Notes under the pieces: generated by a model
What the model was told of the DNA's origin: nothing
Seen by the model: the letters and a program-made list of their open reading frames with translations, nothing else
Database searches by the model: none
Shown: piece after piece, positions 42,503 to 53,643 of the stretch
How positions within the stretch are numbered: the stretch's first letter is position 1
How the letters are laid out: the number at the start of each line of letters is the position of its first letter
Translations under genes and position numbers: made by a program
NCBI RefSeq assembly: GCF_024139115.2
Contig: NC_085141.1
Span: 133,423,822-133,487,821 of the forward strand
Reading direction: 5' to 3'
Origin: Armigeres subalbatus
Taxonomy: Eukaryota; Arthropoda; Insecta; Diptera; Culicidae
DNA length: 64,000 bases

Positions 42503-42889
42503 TCAATTGGTGGAAGTTGAGCGACCGACAGTAAATCCGTGCTGATCACCACTAAGAAGTGGCTTACAGTGTGAAAGCAGTGGTTCCATAATGACGAGTT
42601 CGAACAGCTTCGAGACGGCACACAATGACGTAATCCCTCGATAGTTGTTCACATCGCGTTTGTCTCCCTTTTTGTGGACTGGGAACATTAGTGCAAACTT
42701 CCAGCAGGAGGGTAAAATACCATTGATGATCGAAGATCTGAACAAGAAAAGAAGCCCGGATTCCTTGCGCTGTTCGTTGACGTAATTCCAGAAGGATTTT
42801 GGTTTAGATTTGAATTTGAGCTCAAGATTTCGTTGGTACCGTGCAAATCTTTGACGACAGGCTCGTTGGTACTCATGGTTAAACCGCAC
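42503..42889 (-). pseudogene. CR1/Jockey-like RT N-terminal fingers
   Basis: Open frame with SKPKSFWNYVNEQRKESGL, FALMFPVHKKGDKRDVNNYR, GITSLCAVSKLFELVIMEPL and DQHGFTVGRSTSTN, closely parallel to the plus-strand copy (FPVHKKGDKRNILNYRGITS). It joins the endonuclease part upstream after an apparent deletion. Confidence 0.85.
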
Positions 42890-43386
42890 ATAATGGTTTG
42901 TTAGAGGTAGCGTTCAAAGTTTTGAGAAAATTCTAAAAGCTGCTCTCTTAGTGGACTTTATTTTTCGTAGTTCGAGAACCTTGAAGGTGCAGTCGAGAAC
43001 CATGGAGGATGCGATCCTTTCTGCGATCTCTTTGGCACGAGTCGGTCAATTACATACGCCAGGATGTGCGAGAAAGTTAGAGCGGAGCTTTCAACGTTGT
43101 TGGGGTCCAGAACGATTAACCAGTCAATGCTGGTAATCACGTTCGCGATACTGCAGTGGTCGGCTTTCGAAAAGTTATAAAACAGAAACAGAAGAGGGAT
43201 GAGCATTGCTAACAGGTATTTGAAGGTTTTCGAAAGTGGCTATCAGCGGGGGGTGATGAGGAACATGCTTTACAAGAGGACAAGGTGTCACCGAAATCAA
43301 GGATGCTTTATCTTGGATGAAAAAAAAGCACAGGTCCAATACGCGAAGGTTCTCGTTCGCTACGTTCTTAATCTGGGTTAGCCTTG

Positions 43387-43996
43387 CTACACTGCACTGT
43401 AGCTATCAAGGAGTCCAGCGACACCAGTATGATATTGCGAGCGTTCAGGGTCTGGATACAGAAAGCCACTATGCGAAGGTATCCACCGAATGCCAGGCAT
43501 GTTGAAGTCGCCCAAGATGCAAATCTCGTCAATCGGAGATGCAGTTTCTAATATAGTGAAGACGGACTGACAGTGAGCGTCAATAAGGTGATTATCTCCA
43601 ACTAGATCCGGGGCGATGTACGCGCACAAAAACTATTTACTGTCGCCCAATTTTAAGGATATTCAGATTTGTTCTAGACAGGCCCAAGAAGCGTTTTCAA
43701 TAGTGAACTGCTACCATAATTCCACCCCAGGTGGATTTCCGGCTGTTTAACGGATTTCTATCGCAGCGGAAAACCTCATAATCAGATCCGAACACCTGGC
43801 AAGAAAGCGTTCGTGAGTTCAACCACGTCTCTGTCAGGACGATAACATCGTAGCAAGAATCTGAGACAGCCAAGCGATAATCATCGATGCTAGAGTTCAT
43901 TCCTCCGACGTTTTGGTAGTAGATGCTGATGTGTTCTGTCGCATTAACGGGGGCGTCGCCAACGTTTTTGGAAGTTGAGGGAACAGAGAGTATCAA
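43387..43996 (-). pseudogene. CR1/Jockey-like endonuclease domain, frameshifted
   Basis: 43996-43697 reads ISIYYQNVGGMNSSIDDYRL, YDVIVLTETWLN and a DYEVFRCDRN block. 43629-43387 continues with ICILGDFNMPGIRW (catalytic GDFN). The two lie in different frames across about 70 bp. A weaker downstream block at 43206-42958 (PPWFSTAP) may join it to the RT. Confidence 0.8.
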
Positions 43997-44245
43997 GGTG
44001 GACTAGAACACGGAAGTTGATCACGCAGAGAACTGATGCTAGCAGAGTTATACTTGCCTGAGAGTGGTGTTTGGCGCACCCCTACACCAGACTCAAACCC
44101 AGGGCCAGAACGACTTTGAAGACAAGAAGCATTGCGGTGAGATCCGGAGGGACTTAGCACGACTGGATTCGGGGGCCCCCGAGAGGCGGCAGGCAATGCG
44201 TTCTGGTAATGTCGACCGGTTTTCAGGATGCTTGGGCGAGGATCC

Positions 44246-44520
44246 ATTGACGGAAGGCAGTATAAGTGTCTCAACGACACAGGTTCTGATATTATCGACG
44301 TCATGACATATCGTGGCGCTAACATTGACTCTGACTATCCGGTAGTGGTTGAACTGCGCCCAAAACTATCCGTCATCAACAATGATCGATGGTGGTGTTT
44401 GTTCCCGATCCGGCAGGTACGAGACGGAGTGGGACGCAGCGATTTAGGTGAGGTGCAAAACGACTTGGCGTCAAACGGTTGATTCAGTGTTATCTGTTTA
44501 GGTGTAAACTAAATAAATTG
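44246..44520 (+). pseudogene. RTE-like element resumed: endonuclease end fused to 3' terminus
   Basis: IDGRQYKCLNDTGSDIIDVM and YRGANIDSDYPVVVELRPKL complete the endonuclease begun at 40459. At about 44397 the sequence jumps directly to the ORF 3' end (FPIRQVRDGVGRSD, QNDLAS) and the tail GATTCAGTGTTATCTGTTTA. The whole RT domain is therefore deleted in this copy. Confidence 0.8.
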
Positions 44521-45464
44521 AAATTAAATAAATGATATATTGCCGGCTCAGAACAGTGTCTGACTCTAACCCGTTGCTGAATACTAAAAGATCCTTAATA
44601 ATCCTTTTTCATTTTTGACTTTCGGAGTAATAACGATGATGCTCGATTGGTGTCTGACTATTGAATTCTTTATTTCGGTCTGTAACTTTAGTTTTTAACA
44701 ATGATAGATTCCTAAAGTCTAGCTCTGTTGGCTAGGCGTCGGGGCGTTACTTTTGCAACCATTAAGTATGCAGTCTCCTAATTGGTTCGTTAGCGTCGGT
44801 TTAACTCGATCAGTTTTGTGAGAGTGAGCAAAGGAATAGACTGTGAGAGTAAGAGAAAATATAGAATGTGAGAGTAGATATGGTGAGTTACTGTATGTTT
44901 TGGTTTATGTCAATCAGAACGTGAGAATCAAAGAATGTGTGTATTGTGGGTCAATGGGTATAGCATTGTTCGCTATGTGAGAATTAGAACGGAAAGAAAA
45001 ATCGTTGAGTAATGTCAACACGGGTAACTGAGTTGGTATGGCTTAAGTGGTGTTGAAAGACACGGGTTGCATGTTCATTGCTTTGCTTGTGGGAAATGGT
45101 TTGGAATAGAGTCATGGAAATAAATTATGCACTCTACTGGTAAGGATGTTTACACTTGAAGGGTTTTGAAATGTTACCGAGTAAGATGGTTTGGAATTCG
45201 TCATTTGTCACTTGGATCTAGTGTGTCATATTGAATGTAAAAGTTTTCTATGGAAATCTAATGATCTGTTAAGAATAGTTAATTGCGTATAGCAGAATAC
45301 CTGAACAAGGACTTTTAATGAATTCGAAAAATTTACAAAAGAAATCATGATGTGGATATTGTCTTTGACTTGAAGGATTTCTTAACTATAAAACATGCAA
45401 ACCGAATACTTGATTTCGAACCATCAAGCGTTGCACGTATCAGTCTAATCCGTTTCGCCGGAGA
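44521..45464. other. No recognised feature
   Basis: Many GTGAGAATNAGAA-like words between 44820 and 45000 but no clear array; no open frame. Confidence 0.4.
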
Positions 45465-46145
45465 ACCATGTTCAGCCATTATCTGCCATTTCTTTTCACT
45501 GAATTGTACGCTGCTTTGAAATCAATGAACAGAGGGTGTCTCTGCAAGTTGTACTCCCGGAACTTATCCAGGAGTGTTCGCCGACGCAGAACTCCTCGAG
45601 CGGTCTCAGTCTGTTAAATAGAATACGCGACAGATTTTTGAACGCCGAATTCAGAAGGGTGAACTCTCTGGTGATTTGCGCGATCTAGTTTGTACCCTTT
45701 CTATTTATAAATAGATACATGACGGATAGCATATGATGCTATCCAAACAGCCGGTATGCAGTTCTTCGTCGTCCATTATTTTTTTAATCGTGTTGTGGAT
45801 CGATTGATGCTGCTGCTCACTTCCACGTTGGAGAAGCTTGAACAGGATCTCGTCCTTCCCAGTTGCTTTACTGTTTTCAGCTAATTCAGAGCCTTCTTTA
45901 TCTCATCCAGCGTTGGGGGCTCCACAGTTCCTGTTTCTTAATACACCTTCGTTTCCACCGTTCATCAAATCTTCGAAGTGATCCTTCCACCTGGTTGCCC
46001 TCAAGTTCCCCTCTCGATCATTGCACATGGCAGGCAGGCACTGGCGCAGTCTTATGCCGCGCGCTATTGACAGTCGCGAAATCATTTGCATATCGTTTTC
46101 TTCCATGGTCTCCTGCGCTTCATCTCTTGCCGGCTGGCCCAAGAT
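45465..46145 (-). pseudogene. RTE-like reverse transcriptase fragment, second subfamily
   Basis: Minus-strand blocks in changing frames: ATRWKDHFEDLMNGGNEGV, a GKDEILFKLL-like segment, LDKFREYNLQRHPLFIDFKA with AAYNSVKRN (RT motif A) and QIMAEHG. Frameshifts and a gap near 45610-45760 disable it. Too divergent from 3508-4599 to be the same subfamily. Confidence 0.7.
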
Positions 46146-46499
46146 GAATACACCACTAGGTGTTCCAATCTGCCAAATTCACGATTCAGCCATCTTGGAT
46201 TTTAGTATGGGAGAGCCAGCCGGTTTGTTGTCGTTTTGCACTGAAAATGAATTTTTCACCCCCGCCTTCTTCTCTTCCACAAACTTGGCAGGTTGGAGCA
46301 CCTAGTACTGTACTCATCTTGGGCTGGCCCAATCAAGCAACGCGCCAATTTTCAGAATAACCACCTGCTGGCGGTTTCCTATTGAAAATGAGCCAGTTCG
46401 GACTATGGGATCAAAAGTTATGGCCAAAATACGATTTTCATAAAAAAAACTAAACAAGTTTTACTCAATGCACGAGAAAGGCCCCAAACATTATTTGCT
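46146..46499. other. Unassigned repeat-like sequence
   Basis: Phrases GGGATCAAAAGTTATGGCC and GCACGAGAAAGGC also occur in the TIR repeats at 34765-35215 and 58538-58943. GGCTGGCCCAA recurs at 46132 and 46322. Not delimited. Confidence 0.35.
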
Positions 46500-46956
46500 C
46501 AGCTTATCTTAGACTGACTGTACATGTCATTGGTTGCAACTCCGTGATTGATCAGAACTGGTGTAAATTGCCCTACGATTCTAGTACACGTTCCAGCAGC
46601 ACACAAATCTAGATCAATAACGGCGCCGGACAAGTCCTTACATTCAGTTGGGAGAGGAGGGGAATGTTAGTGTGTTGTTGCTACTATATACCGAGAATAC
46701 CTCTGCTCTGCCGTAATCTGACAAAGTAACGTATGCGCCAAATTACAACATACTAGTTTTCATTTTTCTGTTAAAGAGCACGATGAATACTACTCGTTAA
46801 CATCATTTTCGAAAATGGTTAAAACGTCACTTTTTCAGATTACGGCAGTGCATCCCCACAACAGCACGGAAAGGAAATTTTGTTTATTGGCTAGGGTAGA
46901 AACACATAAGCATTGATCGAGGATTCACCACGGAAAGTGATATAGTCCATTTGTTT
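46500..46956 (-). mobile_element. SINE-like repeat, body part (head continues at 47755)
   Basis: Similar to 36060-36475: TTAGACTGACTGTACATGTC, TAGATCAATAACGGCGCCGG and ACCGAGAATACCTC. It is interrupted by a MITE (46708-46848) and cut at 46956 by the TTAA element; the tRNA-like head follows at 47755-47835. Confidence 0.65.
46708..46848. mobile_element. MITE with CTGCCGTAATCTGA ends, 141 bp
   Basis: CTGCCGTAATCTGACAAAGT on the left and the inverse ACTTTTTCAGATTACGGCAG on the right; AT-rich interior. Confidence 0.8.
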
Positions 46957-46960
46957 TTAA

Positions 46961-47750
46961 CCCTTTATAAGGCAGACGAATCTAAACAATAAATTAACAA
47001 AAACAACAATAGGACATAATGTTGACATGGTATTAAACTCAAATGTATGTTTGTTATACATTAAACAGTTCAGAAACATTGAAAAATTGGTGGCAATATA
47101 GTTGCCACTGCCCGCCAAGCGGTAAAACATTGGTGGCAATATAGTTGCCACTGCCCGCGAAGCGGGACAACATTGGTGGCAATATAGTTGCCACTGCCCG
47201 GCAAGCGGGAAAACAGGCAACAACAAAAATATAAAAAGATTTTTAAAAATTTGGTTTTACGTAAAACCAGTCAAATCAAGGTACGTTACATTTTTTGGTG
47301 AAGAGTCCTAGTCAGAAAACGCATTATAAGTGAACAAATTTTTTTTCGCGTTTTTTCTCCCAAGGGGGGACCCTTGGGAAAAAAACACAATTTCGTCAAA
47401 AATCCAAAAACCAAATATACAGAAAGGCAAAGCTTTTTTCACGCTAATCACGTAGTAATCTAACACAGGAGATTCAAAATAATTGATACCAACGGGAAAA
47501 ATATATCTTTGTCGTATTTTTAACGAATTATAACTGAAAATCCTTCTTCCACTCGAAACTTACGATCTGTTCGTAAAAAAACTGTTCTCAAATTGACATT
47601 TCAATTTTTTTATGGCTCAAATTCATCTGGGGTGTTACTAGGAAGCAAATAAAGTCACTACATGTGAAATAATAAGTAGAGCTCTTGTTAATAAATAGAA
47701 AAACATATTATTTGTTGGTGGCAATATAGTTGCCACTGCCTTATAAAGGG
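46961..47750. mobile_element. piggyBac-like MITE, 790 bp, TTAA-flanked
   Basis: TTAA lies at 46957-46960 and 47751-47754. The 15-bp perfect TIR is CCCTTTATAAGGCAG / CTGCCTTATAAAGGG. TTAA targets and CCC-starting termini are hallmarks of piggyBac. No transposase frame. Minisatellite copies sit near the left end and one unit abuts the right TIR. Confidence 0.8.
47087..47215. repeat. Three tandem 57/42-bp-class units containing a palindrome
   Basis: GGTGGCAATATAGTTGCCAC followed by TGCCCGC(C/G)AAGCGG is repeated three times. A fourth core copy at 47716-47740 directly joins the right TIR of the piggyBac-like element. Each core (GGCAATATAGTTGCC) is palindromic, so the array may have grown from the subterminal region of the element. 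Confidence 0.8.
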
Positions 47751-47754
47751 TTAA

Positions 47755-47835
47755 CAGGGATGAACCTGGGATTGAACCCACGACCTCCTGCTTGTAAAGC
47801 AGAAGCGATAGTCATTAGACCACTGAACTTACGTA
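47755..47835 (-). repeat. tRNA-like SINE head
   Basis: The minus strand reads a tRNA-Val-like shape: TTCAGTGGTCTAATGACTAT (A box region), anticodon loop TTTACAA between CTGC/GCAG stems, and B box GGGTTCAATCCC. It continues the SINE interrupted at 46956. Not called as a functional tRNA because related heads recur as SINE parts. Confidence 0.6.
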
Positions 47836-47981
47836 TAAACCGTCCGAAACAGAACAAAGTAATCCGGATCTCGCAAATGTTCCGCGTCCTAAATAAAACA
47901 TGTTCAATCACATACTGATTTATTTACTCCCCGACGACACGCGGCACAAATTCGGATTTCTCGACTATTCCGTGTCCTAAT

Positions 47982-48175
47982 ACTTCTTCTTCTTCTTCTT
48001 GGCATTACATCCCCACACTGGGACAGAGCCGCCTCGCAGCTTAGTGTTCATTAAGCACTTCCACAGTTATTAACTGCGAGGTTTCTAAGCCAGGTTACCA
48101 TTTTTGCATTTGTATATCATGAGGCTAGCACGATGATACTTTTATGCCCAGGGAAGTCGAGACAATTTCCAATCC
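47982..48175 (-). mobile_element. Feilai-type SINE fragment
   Basis: CTTCTTCTTCTTCTTGGCAT tail and GACAGAGCCGCCTCGCAGCT, TTAACTGCGAGGTTTCTAAG body; broken at GACAATTTCCAATCC before the tRNA head. Confidence 0.85.
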
Positions 48176-48841
48176 TCCCAATAACTCCCCATTGGCGTTT
48201 TTGCTAACGTATTAATACTAGCCGTTCGATAGAGTGCAACGCATTTTAGACGTTAGAAGGTTGTGAGGCGGTGTCAGATGCAAAAAAAAGTGCATCTGAT
48301 TGTACAGCTCAACGCAGATGTCATGACTTAACTGCACAACTGATGTTGTGCAATTATCGAATTGCAGTTAACGAACATTGCAGTCAAATGACTAGCAATT
48401 ATGACAAGTCTACTTTATTTGAATAAGATGTTAAAGATTTGCAATTAAATATGAATCAAGATAAAATGTGTTCCGTCTCGTTCCAAAAAGCTGAAGGCAG
48501 ACAAATATTTTGAATGTTCTATACCTAAAAATGACGATTCTTGCAGTAGAGAACTAAACATCGCTGGACACTTAAAGGGTATTGTCATGCATTTACGATC
48601 ATGATTTGAAAACATTTTTATTCGTTCGACAGCCCATGCCACCGAGTGATAAAATGAATGCACAAATTGCTTCTCCACCTTTTTTCCGATTGAGACACAA
48701 ATCTTGAAAGCATAATGCAAATAATGTCCCTTGCTGTGCTATCACAAAAGCAACCAAGGCGAAGGACATTAGTTCACGATGGCATTTTTTCATTCACCCC
48801 TTCCTTTGTCCGGACGAAAAGGTTGATGCTGTAAAATTGCC
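48176..48841. other. No recognised feature
   Basis: Overlapping minus ORFs of 91 and 64 codons (48445-48793) have no recognisable domain. Nothing else was identified. Confidence 0.4.
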
Positions 48842-49319
48842 CTGCTAAGTGAAATGGCATAAAAATTGACGCAACCGGTTGACTGTAATGAAAGACCGGC
48901 GAGGTGGAAGTTAGGGCAGAATGCGCCCTTTGACGGGATGTCCGGTTCCTAAGAGGCGTTCTCGCTTGCCTCAAATAGCTGTGTGTTTATGCTAACGCTG
49001 TTGCGTCCGCATCACCTGTTGGATAAGTTAAATTGATGACAATCAAATACAAATTTGGATAGTAGTTGTAATCGACACTGCGGGAAAAAGCGACACCACT
49101 ACAAATCTCTGATTTCAGATGATTATCTGACAGAATGTTGACATACTTTGAATAAACTTTATTTAGATTTCTTGCATTTCTAGCCATTTTATAACTGGCG
49201 GAGACGCGTAACAGTCGAAAAAAAACAAAAATAGCATCAGTCACCGTTGACGAGATCAGTTATCTAAAATTTTGGTACCGGTGTATAAGCTTATTCGACA
49301 ATAATTTGTTGATCTTCAG

Positions 49320-49527
49320 TACACCCAACCGGCGGTTGTTAGTTGGGCATATGCGAAATTGTTAGATTCTTATACAAAAAATGTAAGAAAAGCTTACAAT
49401 ATTGTTAGATTCTTATACAATATTTGTATAAGAATCTAGCAATTTCGCATATGCCCAGTTCTTATACAGGTTTTGGTAGATTCTTATACAGTATTGTTAG
49501 AAAATCTTACAACCGCCGGTTGGGTGT
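49320..49527. mobile_element. MITE with TACACCCAACCGGC ends, copy in duplication unit 1
   Basis: Ends TACACCCAACCGGCGGTTGT and CAACCGCCGGTTGGGTGTA; AGATTCTTATACA palindromes inside. Duplicated at 51877-52085. Confidence 0.88.
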
Positions 49528-49790
49528 ATGTAATCCATAATTGAACATTATTCTGTATATGTTGTGGAAAAATAGTTAACTTTTCTAATAAACATCCAAC
49601 TCAGTAGCTCAACATTATTATGTTATCAATTGGGTTAAGTTCGACACCTGCCTTCGAATCACGAAATACCTCTGTTTTACTAGACTCATCATTCGCATAA
49701 TGTAATTCTAGTATTGGAGAAACGAGGAAATAAGAGCCGGAGAATATAACTAAGTCAGAGATTGATTATGCTATGTATAATAGAGTGGGG

Positions 49791-50626
49791 CGTCATGGTC
49801 ATTTTTTCAAATCAATGGTTCGTAGCCATTCTGGGTCCTGAATAACTGTGCAGAATTTGGTACCGATTGGTTGCTTCCTCGCTTTCCGCATCGCGTTTGA
49901 AGTTTGTATGGAAATTAGTATGGGAGAACGTATATTTTTGCATTTCTACTTCTAGAGGTTTCAGTCCATCGTAAGCTGAATGACACATGGCATTATAGTA
50001 TAACCCAAAGGATGACGAAAAGCTTTGTCGAAGAAAGCACGTTTCTGGAGTGCTCAAACCATATACAAAAATGGTTTATTCTGCCAGCACTGCCGAACTA
50101 CGTAGACCAATAATTTAACTGATTGTAATTTCTAAATAATTGATCTTACAGGGATTTAGAGCTAATGGGAGCTATCCGGTATCATTTCTCAAAGAAAAAA
50201 TCCGGCGAGAAGGGAGATTGGTTTTGTCCTTCGATAACCATAGGTTGTCCGGTAGTGCTGGTAGAAACATTTATTTTTTGCAGATGGTTTGAACAATCAA
50301 TTTCGAAACGTAATAACATTTTTGTAGAGCTTCCAGCTACATACGTTCTTCAGCAAAGTCTTTCGGCATCTTCCAGACTATATGCTAACGTATTTAGTCA
50401 CGTGATTGATGGTAAATTGAAGCTGCTAAGAGCAAAAATCTGAAAAAATACGTTTTTCCATACTAATCTTCATGTAAATTTAAAACGCGATGCGGCATGC
50501 AAGGTTGCAACCAATCGAGCCCATATTATACACAGTTGATTGGGGTCCCAAAACGATTAAGAAAAACCTTGATCTCACTTGATCGGATGAAGTTTACGTT
50601 TTTTCATACAACTGTGCCCCACTCTA
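49791..50626. mobile_element. Foldback MITE with TAGAGTGGGGC ends, 836 bp
   Basis: TAGAGTGGGGC at the left and GCCCCACTCTA at the right. Internally TTCTGCCAGCACTGCC is inverted as GGTAGTGCTGGTAGAA, and AGTTTGTATGGAAATTAGTA is inverted as TACTAATCTTCATG-like sequence. The ORFs inside are fragments of the palindrome. Confidence 0.75.
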
Positions 50627-50927
50627 ATGTATAATCATCATTGGGCGTGACAGGTGTAGAGGTCAATAAGTCATCAATGATAATCGACAGGTCGAATAAC
50701 AAAAGCGCTAAAAAAGAGCCGTATTTCTTAGGTTTTTGCTCAGTCCGTTCTTTAGTATTGTGCTTTCGTGATCCATTTTCATTCCTTTTAATATGAAGCT
50801 TATCACCTACGAAACTGATTATTTTCATTTCCTGTCAATATTGCACCATACGCAATTAATTTTAAATCGTTGTTATCAACAACTTTTCAAAATAGTACAA
50901 ATTGATCAACATCATGTAAACATTCAT

Positions 50928-51081
50928 TCTTCTTCTTTTTCTTCTTATTGGCATTACATCCCAACACTGGGACAGAGCCGCCTCGCAGCTTAGCACTTCC
51001 ACAGTTAATAACCGCGAGGTTTCTAAGCCAGGTTACCATTTTTGAATTCGTATATCATGAGCACGATGATACTTTTATCAC
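50928..51081 (-). mobile_element. Feilai-type SINE piece in duplication copy 1
   Basis: CTTCTTCTTTTTCTTCTTAT tail then GGGACAGAGCCGCCTCGCAG. It ends at GATACTTTTAT where the hAT-like element starts. The rest of the SINE is absent from copy 1 because the duplication broke inside the hAT-like element. Confidence 0.85.
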
Positions 51082-51876
51082 CGACAAACCGACGTGCCTT
51101 CCCATATAAAGTTCTTTAAATTTCTTGGCAATTACTCTCCTTTCATTACCTAGCTCCATCTGTGCGATGGTTTACACAACAGCTCTCACAAAAGGGCGGG
51201 CAAACTTGGTCATGCACTCTTTAATTTATTTCATCAGCTTCCACATAATAATCAATATTCGATATTATAAATATCAAGAGTTTTATGATAGGATTCGTTA
51301 GCCAAATGAAAAACATTCGACTTTTACTTGTTTATTTTTCCTTCCTTCATCGCTGTGTAGATTGTTTGAAACGTGCATATAATGTTTACGTCGACCAGCT
51401 GCTAAGTGAAATGGCATAAAAATTGACGCAACCGGTTGACTGTAATGAAAGACCGGCGAGGTGGAAGTTAGGGCAGAATGCGCCCTTTGACAGGATGTCC
51501 GGTTCCTAAGAGGCGTTCTCGCTTGCCTCAAATAGCTGTGTGTTTATGCTAACGCTGTTGCGTCCGCATCACCTGTTGGATAAGTTAAATTGATGACAAT
51601 CAAATACAAATTTGGATAGTAGTTGTAATCGAAACTGCGGGAAAAAGCGACACCACTACAAATCTCTGATTTCAGATGATTATCTGACAGAATGTTGACA
51701 TACTTTGAATAAACTTTATTTAGATTTCTTGCATTTCTAGCCATTTTATAACTAGCGGAGACGCGTAACAGTCGAAAAAAAACAAAAATAGCATCAGTCA
51801 CCGTTGACGAGATCAGTTATCTAAAATTTTGGTACCGGTGTATAAGCTTATTCGACAATAATTTGTTGATCTTCAG

Positions 51877-52085
51877 TACACCCAACCGGCGGTTGTTAGT
51901 TGGGCATATGCGAAATTGTTAGATTCTTATACAAAAAATGTAAGAAAAGCTTACAATATTGTTAGATTCTTATACAATATTTGTATAAGAATCTAGCAAT
52001 TTCGCATATGCCCAGTTCTTATACAGGTTTTGGTAGATTCTTATACAGTATTGTTAGAAAATCTTACAACCGCCGGTTGGGTGTA
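51877..52085. mobile_element. MITE with TACACCCAACCGGC ends, copy in duplication unit 2
   Basis: Offset of 2,557 bp from 49320-49527 and essentially the same sequence. Confidence 0.88.
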
Positions 52086-52337
52086 TGTAATCCATAATTG
52101 AACATTATTCTGTATATGTTGTGGAAAAATAGTTAACTTTTCTAATAAACATCCAACTCAGTAGCTCAACATTATTATGTTATCAATTGGGTTAAGTTCG
52201 ACACCTGCCTTCGAATCACGAAATACCTCTGTTTTACTAGACTCACCATTCGCATAATCTAAATCTAGTATTGGAGAAACGAGGAAATAAGAGCCGGAGA
52301 ATATAACTAAGTCAGTGATTGATTATGCTATGAATAA

Positions 52338-53191
52338 TAGAGTGGGGCGTCATGGTCATTTTTTCAAATCAATGGTTTTTCGTAGCCATTCTGGGTCCTG
52401 AATAACTGTGCAGAATTTGGGACCGATTGGTTGCTTCCTCGCTTTCCGCATCGCGTTTGAAGTTTGTATGGAAATTAGTATGCGAGAACGTATATTTTTG
52501 CATTTCTACTTCTAGAGGTTTCAGTTCATCGTAAACCAAATGGCACATTGCGTTAAAGTATAACCCAAAGGATGCCGAAAAACTTTGTCGAAGAAAGCAC
52601 GTTTCTGGAGTGCTCAAACCATATACAAAAAATGGTTTATTCTGCCAGCACTGCCGAACTACGTAGACCAATAATTTAACTGATTGTAATTTCTAAATAA
52701 TTGATCTTACAGGGATTTAGAGCTAATGGGAGCTATCCGGTATCATTTCACAAAGAAAAAAATCCGGCGAGAAGGAAGATGGGTTTTGTCCTTCGATAAC
52801 CTTAGGTTGTCCGGTAGTGCTGGCAGAAACATTGATTTTTTGCATATGGTTTGAACAATCAATTTTCGAAACGTAATAACATTTTTTGTAGAGCTTCCAG
52901 CTACATACGTTCTTCGGCAAAGTCTTTCGGCATCTTCCAGACTATATGCTAACGTATTTAGTCACGTGATTGATGGTAAATTGAAGCTGCTAAGAGCAAA
53001 AATCTGAAAAAATACGTTTTTTCCATACTAATCTTCATGTAAATTTAAAACGCGATGCGGCATGCAAGGTTGCAACCAATCGAGCCCATATTATACACAG
53101 TTGATTGGGGTCCCAAAACGATTAAGAAAAACCTTGATCTCACTTGATCGGATGAAGTTTACGTTTTTTCATACAACTGTGCCCCACTCTA
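52338..53191. mobile_element. Foldback MITE with TAGAGTGGGGC ends, second duplication copy
   Basis: Same element as 49791-50626 within duplication copy 2; a few indels lengthen it to 854 bp. Confidence 0.75.
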
Positions 53192-53643
53192 ATGTATAAT
53201 CATCAATGGGCGTGACAGGTGTAGAGGTCAATAAGTCATCAATGATAATCGACAGGTCGAATAACAAAAGCGCTAAAAAAGAGCCGTATTTCTTAGGTTT
53301 TTGCTCAGTCCGTTCTTTAGTATTGTGCTTTCGTGATCCATTTTCATTCCTTTTAATATGAAGCTTATCACCTACGAAACTGATTATTTTCATTTCCTGT
53401 CAATATTGCACCATACGCAATTAATTTTAAATCGTTGTTATCAACAACTTTTCAAAATAGTACAAATTGATCAACATCATGTAAACATTCATTCTTCTTC
53501 TTTTTCTTCTTATTGGCATTACATCCCAACACTGGGACAGAGCCGCCTCGCAGCTTAGCACTTCCACAGTTAATAACCGCGAGGTTTCTAAGCCAGGTTA
53601 CCATTTTTGAATTCGTATATCATGAGCACGATGATACTTTTAT

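Larger units (their letters stand above)
41144..44245 (-). mobile_element. CR1/Jockey-like element inserted in the RTE-like element
   Basis: Its 3' end at 41144 is a tandem TATTGTCTTTATTGTCTTTA (AATAAAGAC units on its own strand), a CR1-like terminus. Going 5', it carries a C-terminal block, RT, and an N-terminal endonuclease up to about 43996, plus leader. It is interrupted by a MITE (41606-41946) and a hairpin (42007-42102). The block with the YADD box seems deleted around 42250-42330. Confidence 0.75.
48842..51398. repeat. Tandem duplication, copy 1 (2,557 bp)
   Basis: Nearly identical to 51399-53963. It carries, in order, a TACACCCAACCGGC MITE, a TAGAGTGGGGC foldback MITE, a Feilai-type SINE piece and the left part of a hAT-like element. 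The junction at 51396-51401 shares CTG with both outer breakpoints. Short ORFs (66-92 codons) occur in both copies but resemble no known protein. Confidence 0.92.

Noticed and set aside
47755..47835. Possible functional tRNA-Val(UAC) on the minus strand
   Set aside because: Related heads recur as SINE parts in the window and the flank matches a SINE body on the other side of the piggyBac-like insert.
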